From positions 1 through 35,772 of the forward strand of contig JAJRQU010000131.1 of NCBI GenBank assembly GCA_024280095.1: a stretch of DNA of 35,772 nt, in the 5' to 3' direction. Of the stretch, positions 8,340 to 16,483 are shown in pieces (positions within the stretch are counted from its first letter, which is position 1; each line of letters starts with the position of its first letter). The stretch is from Alphaproteobacteria bacterium (GTDB lineage Bacteria; Pseudomonadota; Alphaproteobacteria; Sphingomonadales; Emcibacteraceae). The notes under the pieces are model-generated. The model ran no database searches, had not been told where the DNA came from, and worked only from the letters and a program-made list of their open reading frames with translations. The translations under genes and the position numbers were made by a program.

Positions 8340-9395
8340 TTATTTATACCTTATTAGTCTTACATTTTGTCTTTTTTGTTTTCTTAGTGGCTTAATTATA
8401 ACATTTCCAGAATAGAGATATACCACATCGACTTCAAATATTTCAGGTAGAGTTTTAAGAAATATATCAATCTGGTCCACATCAAAGCTGGTGGTCACAT
8501 GGACATCCGCGAGACTATCATCCTCTAGTAATATATGTCCTGAATAATAACGATTGGCATCTGCAATGATATTGGCAAAGGTCTCGTTCTTGTAGGCAAG
8601 TCTGCCTCCTCTCCAGGCACCGGGTTTTATCTGTGCGATTGTAATGTCGTTCTTAAACCCGGATTCTGCAGTCGATACTATTTGGCCCGCAACCAGAACT
8701 TTGGTATGGGAAGTTTCTGTTTCAAATTTCTTGGGCGTTACCTGAACTCGCCCCTCCAATACACCAACGGTCATGCCTTGTGGTCCTAAATGTACGTCAA
8801 ATTTGGTACCTAAAACACGAATTGTAGTATCCTGTGCCTTGACATAAAAAGGTTTCTCAGGGTTTCTAGCCACATCAAAAAAGGCTTGGCCTTGTTCCAA
8901 TGATACATTTCGTCGGTCATCTGTATAGAGTACTTCCAGACGAGACATGGCCCCCAAGGTAACTATGCTACCATCTGCAAGTGTGATTTCCTGTACCTCT
9001 GATGTGGTTGTCTGATAAACTTCAGGGGTAAATGTCGGGGGTTGTTGCATAAAAAACATAATCCCTAAAATGGCTGTAATAGAAGCAAGTGCATATTGTG
9101 GCAAACTCAGCCTTTGTTTAACGGCCTGAATGAAACCGGTAAAGATATTCTCTTTTTGCACTCTTTCATCCGCAGATCGCCTAAGGTTTTCTCCCTGTGG
9201 GGAACGGGCCAACACACCTAGTTCATTCCATATCTGACTGATGCCCGCATAGGCTTCCCCATGCTCCGGGTTTTCATCCCGCCATGCTACAAAGGCTTCA
9301 ATATCTGAATCGGTAGCTTTATCAGACATGATTGTCATGAGCCATTCATGGGCTGTTTTCTCAATCTGACTATGGTTGTTGTTGAGCATATTCAT
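8340..9395 (-). CDS. FecR-family anti-sigma/sigma regulator
   Basis: 351 residues. A cytoplasmic N-terminal DUF4880-type helical region that should bind the sigma factor (AHEWLMTIMSDKATDSDI to HGEAYAGISQIWNEL, ~15-59) is followed by one membrane helix (~99-117) and the periplasmic FecR domain (~127-225: EITLADGSIVTLGAMSRLEV, RNVSLEQGQAFFDVARN, FYVKAQDTTIRVLGTKFDV). A C-terminal segment should contact the receptor's STN domain. It carries the surface signal to the ECF sigma encoded just upstream. The ATG overlaps the sigma stop as ATGA (9392-9395), so the pair is translationally coupled. Confidence 0.93.
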   Translation of the reverse strand: MNMLNNNHSQIEKTAHEWLMTIMSDKATDSDIEAFVAWRDENPEHGEAYAGISQIWNELGVLARSPQGENLRRSADERVQKENIFTGFIQAVKQRLSLPQYALASITAILGIMFFMQQPPTFTPEVYQTTTSEVQEITLADGSIVTLGAMSRLEVLYTDDRRNVSLEQGQAFFDVARNPEKPFYVKAQDTTIRVLGTKFDVHLGPQGMTVGVLEGRVQVTPKKFETETSHTKVLVAGQIVSTAESGFKNDITIAQIKPGAWRGGRLAYKNETFANIIADANRYYSGHILLEDDSLADVHVTTSFDVDQIDIFLKTLPEIFEVDVVYLYSGNVIIKPLRKQKRQNVRLIRYK

Positions 9396-10000
9396 CTGTT
9401 TAACTCCGACTTTTCAGTCTTTAATCCTGCCCGTTTCAAGGCCTTGTTGAAATCTGTCAGGGCTTTCATTACATGCTTTCTAACCGCTGATTGCGACAGA
9501 CCCGATTGGCGCGAAATCTCTGCATATGTTAGTCCATCAAACCTATTTAGTACCAACATGCGCCTTCGTTTTACCGGCATATCCCACATTACCCGCTCTA
9601 AAAGAGCCAACCTCTCTCTGGTTATCAGGATACGTTCAGGATGGATATCATCATGTTCCCGGTCAGGGTTATTGTTTCTTTGCTCTACCATATGCCGTCT
9701 GCGTGTTGCAGCTTTGCGATGATGGCTTACCACCATGTTATGGGCAGACCGATACAAAAAAGCACGCGGATTTTCTATTTCAGCAGAATTATCCAGAGCG
9801 GCATAATTGGTAAATACGGCTTGCGCTATATCCTCTGGATCGGGCGGGCCACTTCCAAAGGTACTGTTTACATATTTACAGATATCATCCCAAAAGCGAC
9901 TGTATAATTTACTCAGGCTTTCATATTTTCCTGATTTCGTCGAATTTTGTGCAGGACTTTCATACGGGAAAGCCTTAATTCCTTCGATGTTTATATCCAT
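9392..10000 (-). CDS. FecI-like ECF RNA polymerase sigma factor
   Basis: 202 residues with the two ECF sigma domains. Region 2 is about residues 25-95 (LYSRFWDDICKYV, DPEDIAQAVFTNYA, ENPRAFLYRSAHNMV). Region 4 is about 130-190 (MPVKRRRMLVLNRFDGLTYA, EISRQSGLSQSAVRKHVMKA, a helix-turn-helix that reads the -35). AAGGTGAG eight bases before the ATG supports the start. It is the first gene of the sigma-FecR pair and controls the receptor locus by family precedent. Its own upstream DNA carries the same bipartite element as the receptor promoter, which suggests autoregulation. Confidence 0.93.
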   Translation of the reverse strand: MDINIEGIKAFPYESPAQNSTKSGKYESLSKLYSRFWDDICKYVNSTFGSGPPDPEDIAQAVFTNYAALDNSAEIENPRAFLYRSAHNMVVSHHRKAATRRRHMVEQRNNNPDREHDDIHPERILITRERLALLERVMWDMPVKRRRMLVLNRFDGLTYAEISRQSGLSQSAVRKHVMKALTDFNKALKRAGLKTEKSELNR

Positions 10001-10089
10001 GTAAAATACTCACCTTTACAGATTTCCATATCCTGACCAACCGCAGCTTTGGACATTTGGCCAACAGGCATAACTACCTTAACTATTAA

Positions 10090-10117
10090 GACGCGCAAGG
10101 CATATAAAATCGCACCC
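10090..10117 (-). promoter_or_regulatory. putative autoregulated ECF-sigma promoter
   Basis: The minus strand reads GGGTGCGATTTT (10117-10106), a 12-base spacer, then CGTC (10093-10090), 89 bases before the sigma start codon. All 16 specified bases and the spacer length match the element before the TonB receptor gene. The spacers themselves differ, so this is not simply a duplicated segment. Confidence 0.68.
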
Positions 10118-10264
10118 ATAAAAAGATATTTATAGTCAGAATAACAAAATGATTTCAACAACTATAGCTGATTTTTGATGGTTTGCTGAAATTCTATGGC
10201 TTCCTTTCAGTGACAAAAGGACTTATGATAGTACAAAATATAAATTTATCGGGACGGAATTTTA

Positions 10265-10963
10265 GTGAAAAGAATATATGTTTTTATTCCTTTTCTACTG
10301 CTTGTATTTCTAATCAACCCAGTTTCTGCTGATGAGACATACTGGACAGAAAAAAAACTGGGAAAGGTTATATTAAAGGCAGATAAGGCAGCCCGTCAGA
10401 AAAAATGGGCCCGTGCGATTATGTATGGTGAACAGATGCTTGAAGGCTGTAAAGCCCTTGATAAACAGATTAATGCCAGATATATTAATCAGCTAAAAAA
10501 CCTCAATTATTATTATGATAAAGCAAACCGTCTGAAAGAAATTCCTTCCCGGATTAGCGAAGCATATAACTTGTCCCAAAAATATTTAGGCCCCGTAAAT
10601 AACACAACCATATTGAGCCGTAATCTTTATTACAAACTCCTCATATTAGACAGAGAATATTATCAGGCTATTGACCTGATTCTAGAATCTATCTCCATTT
10701 TAAGGGAAAATGAAGATGATAAATTCAAAGTGCATGGACATTTGAAATCGCTTTATTCTCTTTATGGACTGACAGGACAACTTGAGCTGGAAGAAAAGAC
10801 CCTTCTTCAATTCATAAAACTGAATGGAGAATTAGTGGGCAAAGACGACGATAATATCTTCGGGGTGATTGTCATTCTTGCTAAAAATTACTGTCGTCAG
10901 AAAAAGCTGGAAAGATTTGCACAATTGATAGATTTCCATGGCCTGAAGTATACCTGCAAGTAA
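10265..10963 (+). CDS. predicted secreted helical-repeat protein, unknown function
   Basis: 232 residues starting at a GTG (the nearby ATG is out of frame), with GGGACGG as a plausible ribosome site. The first 22 residues (KRIYVFIPFLLLVFLINPVSA) form a signal peptide. The remainder is strongly helical and rich in Lys, Leu and Tyr, with spacing such as QKKWARAIMYGEQMLEGCKA, YYQAIDLILESISIL and QLELEEKTLLQFIKL that resembles tetratricopeptide repeats without a clean consensus. It is transcribed away from the sigma gene across a 264-bp gap. I see no copy of the ECF element facing it. I do not recognise a family. Exported, possibly TPR-like, is all that can be said. Confidence 0.6.
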   Translation: MKRIYVFIPFLLLVFLINPVSADETYWTEKKLGKVILKADKAARQKKWARAIMYGEQMLEGCKALDKQINARYINQLKNLNYYYDKANRLKEIPSRISEAYNLSQKYLGPVNNTTILSRNLYYKLLILDREYYQAIDLILESISILRENEDDKFKVHGHLKSLYSLYGLTGQLELEEKTLLQFIKLNGELVGKDDDNIFGVIVILAKNYCRQKKLERFAQLIDFHGLKYTCK

Positions 10964-11011
10964 GGCATATATTTAGATACCGATAGACAGTCGGTGTCAT
11001 AGGTCTTATAG

Positions 11012-11416
11012 GGCACTGTCATGTGGCCCCCTCCTGGTTCGCAAGGATTTTTTGTCATTGATATCGTTTTAGGATATTTTTCAATAGGTTGAGTGCTGCT
11101 TTCTTATCACGCTTCTTGGTAACAATGGACTCTAAAACTTCACCTTCATGGTCGACTGTGCGTCAAAGATGGTGGGTTTCGCCCCTAATTTTCATGAAGA
11201 CTTCATCCAGATTCCATTTCCAGTTCGAATAATCCCTAGGATAGGAAATACGTCTTTTCTGATTTTGGCAGCAAGTGCGGGACCGAATCTGTTCCACCAA
11301 AGGCAGACCGTTTCTTGACAAATATCTATACCGCGTTCAAATAACAGGTCCTTCACATGTCGTATTGAAAGTGGATACAATTGAGCCATATACGCTACTT
11401 GCAACAACCTTAACAA
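11012..11416 (-). mobile_element. IS6-family insertion sequence relic with internal deletion
   Basis: Decayed transposase sequence (11055-11416) is followed 36 bases later by GGCACTGT (11012-11019), which matches the start of typical IS6-family terminal repeats (GGCACTGTTGC). The C-terminal half of the transposase, including the last catalytic Glu, is missing, so the terminal repeat now lies close to the middle of the gene. I could not find the opposite terminal repeat near 11420-11525. Confidence 0.6.
11055..11416 (-). pseudogene. IS6-family transposase remnant
   Basis: The first part reads YPLSIRHVKDLLFERGIDIC then ETVCLWWNRFGPALAAKIRK, the N-terminal HTH region of IS6-family DDE transposases. 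A frameshift near 11215-11250 moves the reading to NWKWNLDEVFMKIRGETHHL, which holds the first catalytic Asp (W-N-L-D-E-V-F). A TGA follows where a coding residue is expected, then RTVDHEGEVLESIVTKKRDK and AALNLLKNILKRYQ, ending at TGA 11055-11057. About 120 of the usual ~230 residues remain. It cannot be functional. Confidence 0.8.
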
Positions 11417-11525
11417 ACATTGTTTGTGACGGTAAGGTCATGGAACGTTTCAGATCAAATCATCCAAAGCATCCGCGTGATCCAAAACGTCAGGCATAAC
11501 CAAAAAAATACCAACCATAGAACTT

Positions 11526-13960
11526 TTACTTTTTCTGCTTTTCCCAAAGAGGGAGTAATTCTCGTACACTATAACCAAGGCTATTATATCCTGTCATGCG
11601 TTTGTTACTCATACGGTTCAGGACGGGAACCTGTCGATCCATATAGTCATATATTCGTACTTCAGTTTTGTGATGATGCGTGCGGTGCAAACGCCCTGCA
11701 TATTGTGCTAACGTCCCTTTCCATGAAATCGGCATAGCAAGGAAGAGGGTATCTAACCGGGCATCGTCAAAACCTTCTCCAATATAGCCACCGGTAGCTA
11801 TTAATACACGATCTTCATCATCCTTGATATTTTTAAGATTTTCCAGCATCTCTCTATGTGCTTTTACGCTCATGCCACCCTGAAGAATAATAACATGTGC
11901 TGAAACATCTTTCAGGCATTTGGCAAAATAGGCCACATGTTCTTTACGTTCGGTAAGAATAATCGGAGAGCGCTTTTCCTTCAAAACCTCCAAAACATCG
12001 CCCAAAATCATCTGGTTACGCTTTTCATCTTTAACCAATTCTGCATAGACCGTATGGATGGGAGGGTTCTGATATTGTTCTATAATGCTCGCCGTGAGGT
12101 GAAATTCCGTATAACGCGGAATAACATAATGTTCGAAAGGGCGTTTCCCCGCTTGAGTTTTGGCATCCACATGGTAGCGAACAGGACCACATTGCATGAA
12201 GATGATCGGATGCTGGCCATCTTTACGTATAGGGGTTGCTGTTAATCCCAAAACATACTTGGCTTTACATTGCCGCGCGACAGCTTCAAAGCTCACCGCA
12301 GAAATATGATGACATTCATCAATAATCAACTGCCCATAATCTGCGACGCAATCATCAACCTCACCTTTACGCACAAGACTTTGAATCAGCGCCACATCAA
12401 TCTGCCCGGAAAGTTTACGTTTGCCGCCGCCAATTTTTCCGATGGTAATATGATCCATATTCAGGAAGGCCTGCAATCGTTCTATCCATTAATCAAGTAA
12501 CTGCTTACGGTGTACAAGAATAAGCGTGTTGCGCTTACGTTTGGCAATAATATGAGCGGCAATCACCGTTTTTCCAAATCCAGTTGCGGCGGAAAATACG
12601 CCAGCGTCATATTTAAGTAAAGCTTTTACGGCTGGTTTTTGTTCCTTTTTGAGACTGCCTAAAAATTTTGTCCGTAGTGGCTTTCCTGTGTTTCTCTCAT
12701 CTAAAATATTGGGGATTATATTAACGCTGGCCAATAATTCATTTACCTCATCAAGACAACCTCTTGGTAGCCCAATATGCTGAGGGAAATTCTCTGCACA
12801 GGCAATAATGCGCGGCTTATCAAAAACTGGAAATCGCATTGCCTGCATCCGGTAAAATTCCGGGTTCTGAAAAGCTGCCACACGAATAAGACGATTGATG
12901 AGCCTCGGCGGCAAACCTTCCTTGGGGATATAAAGTTGATTGCCGTAAATGATATCAACAGAAGCGGGTAGCGGTTCTGAAATTTCCAAGGGTTTTACTT
13001 TGCGTGATGGTGTAGCCTTCCATGGTTCATTTGCATCTTCGTCATCAATAGCCATCCGCACCCCTGTTACACGGCCACGGCTTATTGCCTCACTAACAAT
13101 GATCATCACCTCTTCGGACGACATCCGCTGCACTGATGATAGCAAGTTCCATTGATCCTGATGAGGTTCGAAATTCTCATCCAGAAAAACACTATTTCCA
13201 TTTTGGCGAGGGCGATACTGCAGGGGCAATGCAATCAAATTACCAAATCCTCCGGACGGCATCCTGTCCTGATTGGGGAAAAGACGGTCATATGACTCAA
13301 ATCCAATACCAGGGTAATGCTCCATGGTTTCCGTGAGCAGGTATGAACCAAGCTTTCTGGCATCAGATGCAAGAACGGGTTCTTGAAAGAAAATCCATAC
13401 ATGCCCGCCATTTCCCGACCGCGAACGTTCCAAATAAGCGGGTACTTTTTGCTTATCGCAAGTTTGCAAAAAAGCAGTGACATCTTCTTTCCACCCTGCT
13501 TTGTCAAAATCCGCCGCCAAAAACCAACAAGTCTCATCAAATAGCAATGGATAGGTACCGAGCGTATAATCTTTCTTCTTACTCCCATGCTGGCCTGTCA
13601 GATGTTGACGCAACATCTCGTCCGTAACAGGCAGAAACGCCTGATGTTGGCAATCACTACTTTGACCTTTGGTTTACCACAGATGCCGCGCACCCATTCA
13701 TTGCCGCAAGCGGGGCTATACCCTGCCTTGCCCGTCTTCTGATTTTCCCAACGTTTTGGATGCACATCCTCCCTTCCCCGGAAAAGACTGCTGAATATGG
13801 CTATTTTCTCTGAAGGAGAAAAAACAGGAGAAGACTCTAACTGTTCTATAGACGGTTGCTCAATTTCGATCCGATCCAAACGCGCAAGTAAAGTCGCGCG
13901 TTCCTTATCAAGGACATGTAAACGTTGTTTGATTTGGTTTGCTTCAGAATTGCCCTTCAT
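11526..13960 (-). pseudogene. TOTE-type primase-helicase (AEP plus SF2 helicase), broken by one frameshift and one nonsense codon
   Basis: Read across two lesions, this is one protein of about 810 residues. The N-terminus is a coiled segment (~1-45), then PSEKIAIFSSLFRGREDVHP and KTGKAGYSPACGNEW, a zinc-binding region, the archaeo-eukaryotic primase core (CWFLAADFDKAGW with its D-x-D; RSRSGNGGHVWIFF), and an SF2 helicase with Walker A ATGFGKT, the box IDECHH and the motif QYAGRLHR. Lesion 1 is near 13645: a base is missing after KVK, and restoring it gives SDCQHQAFLPVTDEM in frame, so a zinc-ligand Cys codon is damaged. Lesion 2 is TAA at 12489-12491 between HRKQLLD and WIERLQAF, where CAA (Gln) is expected. 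The C-terminus looks complete. Relatives are called TOTE conflict-system primases, a proposed defence or conflict function. Confidence 0.8.
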
Positions 13961-13971
13961 GCTGAATATGC

Positions 13972-14358
13972 CTATCCGATTGTCATATTCTCAGATATCC
14001 ATTTGCAAAGGTCTGCTTCTGACAAGCTACTATCTGCAACATTTAAAATGGTCAAAACACAGTTCTCATCGCTGGCTGTTAGCTCATAGCCATTGAGTGC
14101 CAGAAACAATTCCGCAGCCACCAAACCCGTGCGCTTATTTCCGTCCACAAAAGGATGATTGCGTATTATACCGCAGGCATAGGCTGCGGCCAACTCGGCA
14201 ATATCCGGATCACCATAAGCGACCAAATTACGGGGCCGCGCCAAGGCAGAGTCCAGAAGATTAGCATCCCTCACACCAACAGCGCCGCCATGTTCTGCAA
14301 GCTGTTCTTCATGGACTGCGAGAACGACCTCTTTTTCAATCCAATATATGGTTGTCAT
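13972..14358 (-). CDS. doc: Doc-like (death-on-curing, Fic fold) toxin
   Basis: 128 residues with the Doc/Fic catalytic motif HPFVDGNKRTG (His68 to Gly78) and the Doc N-terminal pattern (IEKEVVLAVHEEQLAEHGG, VRDANLLDSALARP). Doc enzymes of phage P1 type phosphorylate elongation factor EF-Tu and stop translation. All core motif residues are present, so the toxin looks active. Its ATG overlaps the antitoxin stop as ATGA (14355-14358), so it depends on antitoxin translation. It lies 11 bases upstream of the decayed primase-helicase on the same strand. Confidence 0.93.
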   Translation of the reverse strand: MTTIYWIEKEVVLAVHEEQLAEHGGAVGVRDANLLDSALARPRNLVAYGDPDIAELAAAYACGIIRNHPFVDGNKRTGLVAAELFLALNGYELTASDENCVLTILNVADSSLSEADLCKWISENMTIG

Positions 14359-14576
14359 TTGGCTAATTCATGCAATGCCGCACGGCGTTTCTTCATGACT
14401 TTCCGTGCTGCGTCCATTTGCTTGCCAAAGTCAGGATTGAAAGGTGTTAACCGGTATCCGTCGGGAGATTCCGTCAACCAGATATGATCGCCTTTAGCAA
14501 CCTTCAGCTTTGCTAAAGTTTCCTTAGGCAAGACGACTCCGACAGAGTTGCCAACTTGTGTGAGTTTAAGTTCCAT
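14355..14576 (-). CDS. AbrB/MazE-type antitoxin of the Doc pair
   Basis: 73 residues from the ATG at 14576. An N-terminal swapped-hairpin AbrB/SpoVT fold is visible (KLTQVGNSVGVVLPKETL, then LKVAKGDHIWL), the DNA-binding half. A charged C-terminal helix (FGKQMDAARKVMKKRRAAL) is the likely toxin-neutralising tail. Two ATGs lie at 14582 and 14576. AGAAGGG ends immediately before the first and six bases before the second, so the second is the better start. The order antitoxin then toxin with ATGA overlap is standard for type II pairs. It probably represses its own promoter. Confidence 0.88.
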   Translation of the reverse strand: MELKLTQVGNSVGVVLPKETLAKLKVAKGDHIWLTESPDGYRLTPFNPDFGKQMDAARKVMKKRRAALHELAK

Positions 14577-14659
14577 ATTCATCCCTTCTCTGTAATTACT
14601 AATGTTATAACAAAAAACATCAAAAATCAATTTAATTGTTGACGGAATGCCCAAGGCCA

Positions 14660-14890
14660 TTAACGCGTACCGGGATACTCAGTCCTATCCCCTGCCCTGC
14701 TCCAATTGATCAGGTCGTCGATATGATAGACAACCCGGCCCCCATGTTTGCGATAGCGCGGACCAAGACCGAGCGCGCGCCTGTTGATAAGTGTTTTAGG
14801 CTTCAGCCGCAGAAACCCGGACGCTTCATTCGTCGTCAGGAACGGACTATTATGGGATGCCGGTGATCTGTTTTCCGTTGAGTTAATCAA
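14660..14890 (-). CDS. small helix-turn-helix (AlpA/excisionase-like) DNA-binding protein
   Basis: 76 residues with a single winged HTH of the AlpA/excisionase kind: FLTTNEASGFLRLKPKTLIN, then GPRYRKHGGRVVYHIDDLIN, where the last part is the wing and Tyr-x-x-x-Asp-Leu helix. The start is a TTG at 14890, since no ATG or GTG precedes the HTH. A GGAG lies at a suitable distance, and the start overlaps the stop of the upstream gene (14883-14885), which suggests coupling. Such proteins are common on integrative elements, where they control excision or transfer genes. Confidence 0.75.
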   Translation of the reverse strand: MINSTENRSPASHNSPFLTTNEASGFLRLKPKTLINRRALGLGPRYRKHGGRVVYHIDDLINWSRAGDRTEYPGTR

Positions 14891-15173
14891 TATGCCGCTC
14901 CAGCTCTTTCAACAGCCTTTCCACCCCTTGATTTATATGGTCAATTTCACCTTCACAATCCAGCAGGGTATAGAGCTTGCCAATAGAAAAAGTGGTATTG
15001 ATAATCAAGCGCCCGAGATACTTGTCCACAGCGTCATGATCCCGGGCAATGTCTTTCTGAATAAGCCCCCTAACATAGGTAGCCGTTGGTAAATCTGCCA
15101 TCTCTGCACGGCGGGTGATATCACGCAGTTGGACCTCTGAAAATCTGAGGTTAATCCGGTGGTCTTTGCTCAT
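14883..15173 (-). CDS. small ribbon-helix-helix-like protein of the accessory region
   Basis: 96 residues. The N-terminus (DHRINLRFSEVQLRDITRRA, then LPTATYVRGLIQKDI) follows the strand-helix-helix pattern of ribbon-helix-helix DNA-binding proteins such as MobC-like mobilisation accessory factors. The C-terminal half is helical and acidic (EGEIDHINQGVERLLKELER) and not recognised. GGAG lies about nine bases before the ATG at 15173. It is co-directional with and overlaps the HTH gene. A role in mobilisation or its control is an inference from fold and company. Confidence 0.6.
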   Translation of the reverse strand: MSKDHRINLRFSEVQLRDITRRAEMADLPTATYVRGLIQKDIARDHDAVDKYLGRLIINTTFSIGKLYTLLDCEGEIDHINQGVERLLKELERHID

Positions 15174-15236
15174 TGGCTTACTCCGGCCCCAAAAAGAGGA
15201 AAAGCCTCATTAGACTTCCGGAGGTGCATATTTATT

Positions 15237-15533
15237 TTACCAATCCACATGCCCCACCCCCCACTTTATAGCGGCGGCCCGCACAGCCATTTGATGCTCT
15301 TCGAGAATCTCTTCATCCCCGAAAAGGATAAGAAGATGTAGGCTTGCCACGGCGCAATAAGCAATATCATACATCAGACCATTCCGGACGCGGCTGCTCC
15401 CCCCTTTCAGATCATCATCAATGATCAGGCGAAGATGTTCAGGAACTGACCGACCGCGATCCTCTGCAATGGTTTCAAACGCGATAAAGTCATCACGTTC
15501 CAGACGTATTGTTAAATGAGATTTTTTGTACAT
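15237..15533 (-). CDS. small ribbon-helix-helix-like protein, second copy type
   Basis: 98 residues from the ATG at 15533, chosen over the ATG at 15560 because GAAGG lies seven bases upstream. The N-terminus YKKSHLTIRLERDDFIAFE, then RGRSVPEHLRLIIDDDL, gives the same strand-helix-helix layout as the next gene. The C-terminal half (GLMYDIAYCAVASLHLLILF) is more hydrophobic and not recognised. It is the first gene of the minus-strand accessory run, 63 bases before the next one. Function unknown, DNA binding likely. Confidence 0.55.
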   Translation of the reverse strand: MYKKSHLTIRLERDDFIAFETIAEDRGRSVPEHLRLIIDDDLKGGSSRVRNGLMYDIAYCAVASLHLLILFGDEEILEEHQMAVRAAAIKWGVGHVDW

Positions 15534-15655
15534 GAAAATACCTTCAAACCAGGAGTTCAAATAATTGTTTATTACAAGTGGTATGGTAATACCCCCGTTA
15601 AATAAAGGTACTCAGAAGTAGAATTTTCTCGTAATTATAAAGCAGGAGATTTTAC

Positions 15656-15910
15656 ATGAAGAAGTCACGATATTCAGACAGTCAGATTATCAGTATTTTA
15701 AACCAGGTCGAGGCCGGTACGCCGGTGACGGAACTTTGCCGGGAGCATGGCATGAGCAGTGCGGCCTTCTATAAATGGCGGGCCAAGTATGGCGGCATGG
15801 ATGCGTCGCTTATGGCTCGCATGAAGGAACTGGAAGCCGAGAATGCCCGTCTGAAGAAGATGTATGCTGATGTCCAGTTGCAGAATGATGTTATCAAGGA
15901 AGCCCGTTAA
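15656..15910 (+). CDS. IS3-family transposase OrfA
   Basis: 84 residues: an HTH of the transposase-8 type (MKKSRYSDSQIISILNQVEA, TPVTELCREHGMSSAAFYKW) and a leucine-zipper-like coil (LEAENARLKKMYADVQLQND). Length and layout match OrfA of IS3-family elements. It ends at TAA 15908-15910. An A6G run at 15923-15929 lies after the stop, and orfB is in the same frame, so the usual -1 frameshift layout has been altered. AGCAGGAG lies before the ATG. With orfB truncated this copy cannot move by itself. Confidence 0.85.
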   Translation: MKKSRYSDSQIISILNQVEAGTPVTELCREHGMSSAAFYKWRAKYGGMDASLMARMKELEAENARLKKMYADVQLQNDVIKEAR

Positions 15911-16483
15911 ATATTTGGGGACAAAAAAGTGGTAAAGCCGTCTCTGCGCCGTAAAATGGCAAAAGTTGCTGTCGGCGCGGGACGGCTGAGTATCCGGGCG
16001 GCCTGTGGTGTCTTCATGATTAGTGAGACATGCTATCGCTATCAGCCCAAGTTGAATGACGAGAACGCATTGATTGCGGATTGGCTTCTGGGTTTGACCA
16101 GTCGTCAGCGCAACTGGGGTTTTCAGCTTTGTTTTCTATATCTGCGCAATGTGAAAGGGTTCAAATGGAATCACAAGCGTGTCTACAGGATCTATCGTGA
16201 GTTAGAGCTTAATTTGCGGATCAAACCAAAAAGACGCCTGTACAGGGATAAGCCAGAGCCCTTGGCTGTACCACAAAACATCAATGAGGTCTGGTCAATG
16301 GATTTTATGCATGACCAGTTGTCTGATGGCCGCAGTATCAGGCTGCTTAACGTCATTGATGATTATAACCGGCAAGGGCTGGAGATTGATGTTGATTTTT
16401 CTCTGCCAGCATGTCGTGTTGTGCGCGCTCTTGACCGGATCATTGAATGGCGGGGTAAACCATTCGCCATACGCTGCGACAAG
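15656..16483 (+). mobile_element. IS3-family insertion sequence, 3'-truncated
   Basis: The orfA and orfB of an IS3-family element are present, but orfB is cut just after its second catalytic Asp (about 16480). I cannot identify either terminal inverted repeat with confidence. The break coincides with the left arm of an AAATCAAA/TTTGATTT inverted repeat (16484-16512), which may be the end of a different element. Confidence 0.8.

Noticed and set aside
10964-11010. Direct repeat of the tRNA-Met 3' end marking the left island border
   Set aside because: No stretch resembling the T-arm or acceptor sequence was seen here or elsewhere on the left side.
13598-13650. Programmed frameshift in the primase-helicase
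   Set aside because: No slippery run lies at the junction, and a second lesion (in-frame TAA at 12489-12491) also interrupts the gene, so mutation fits better.
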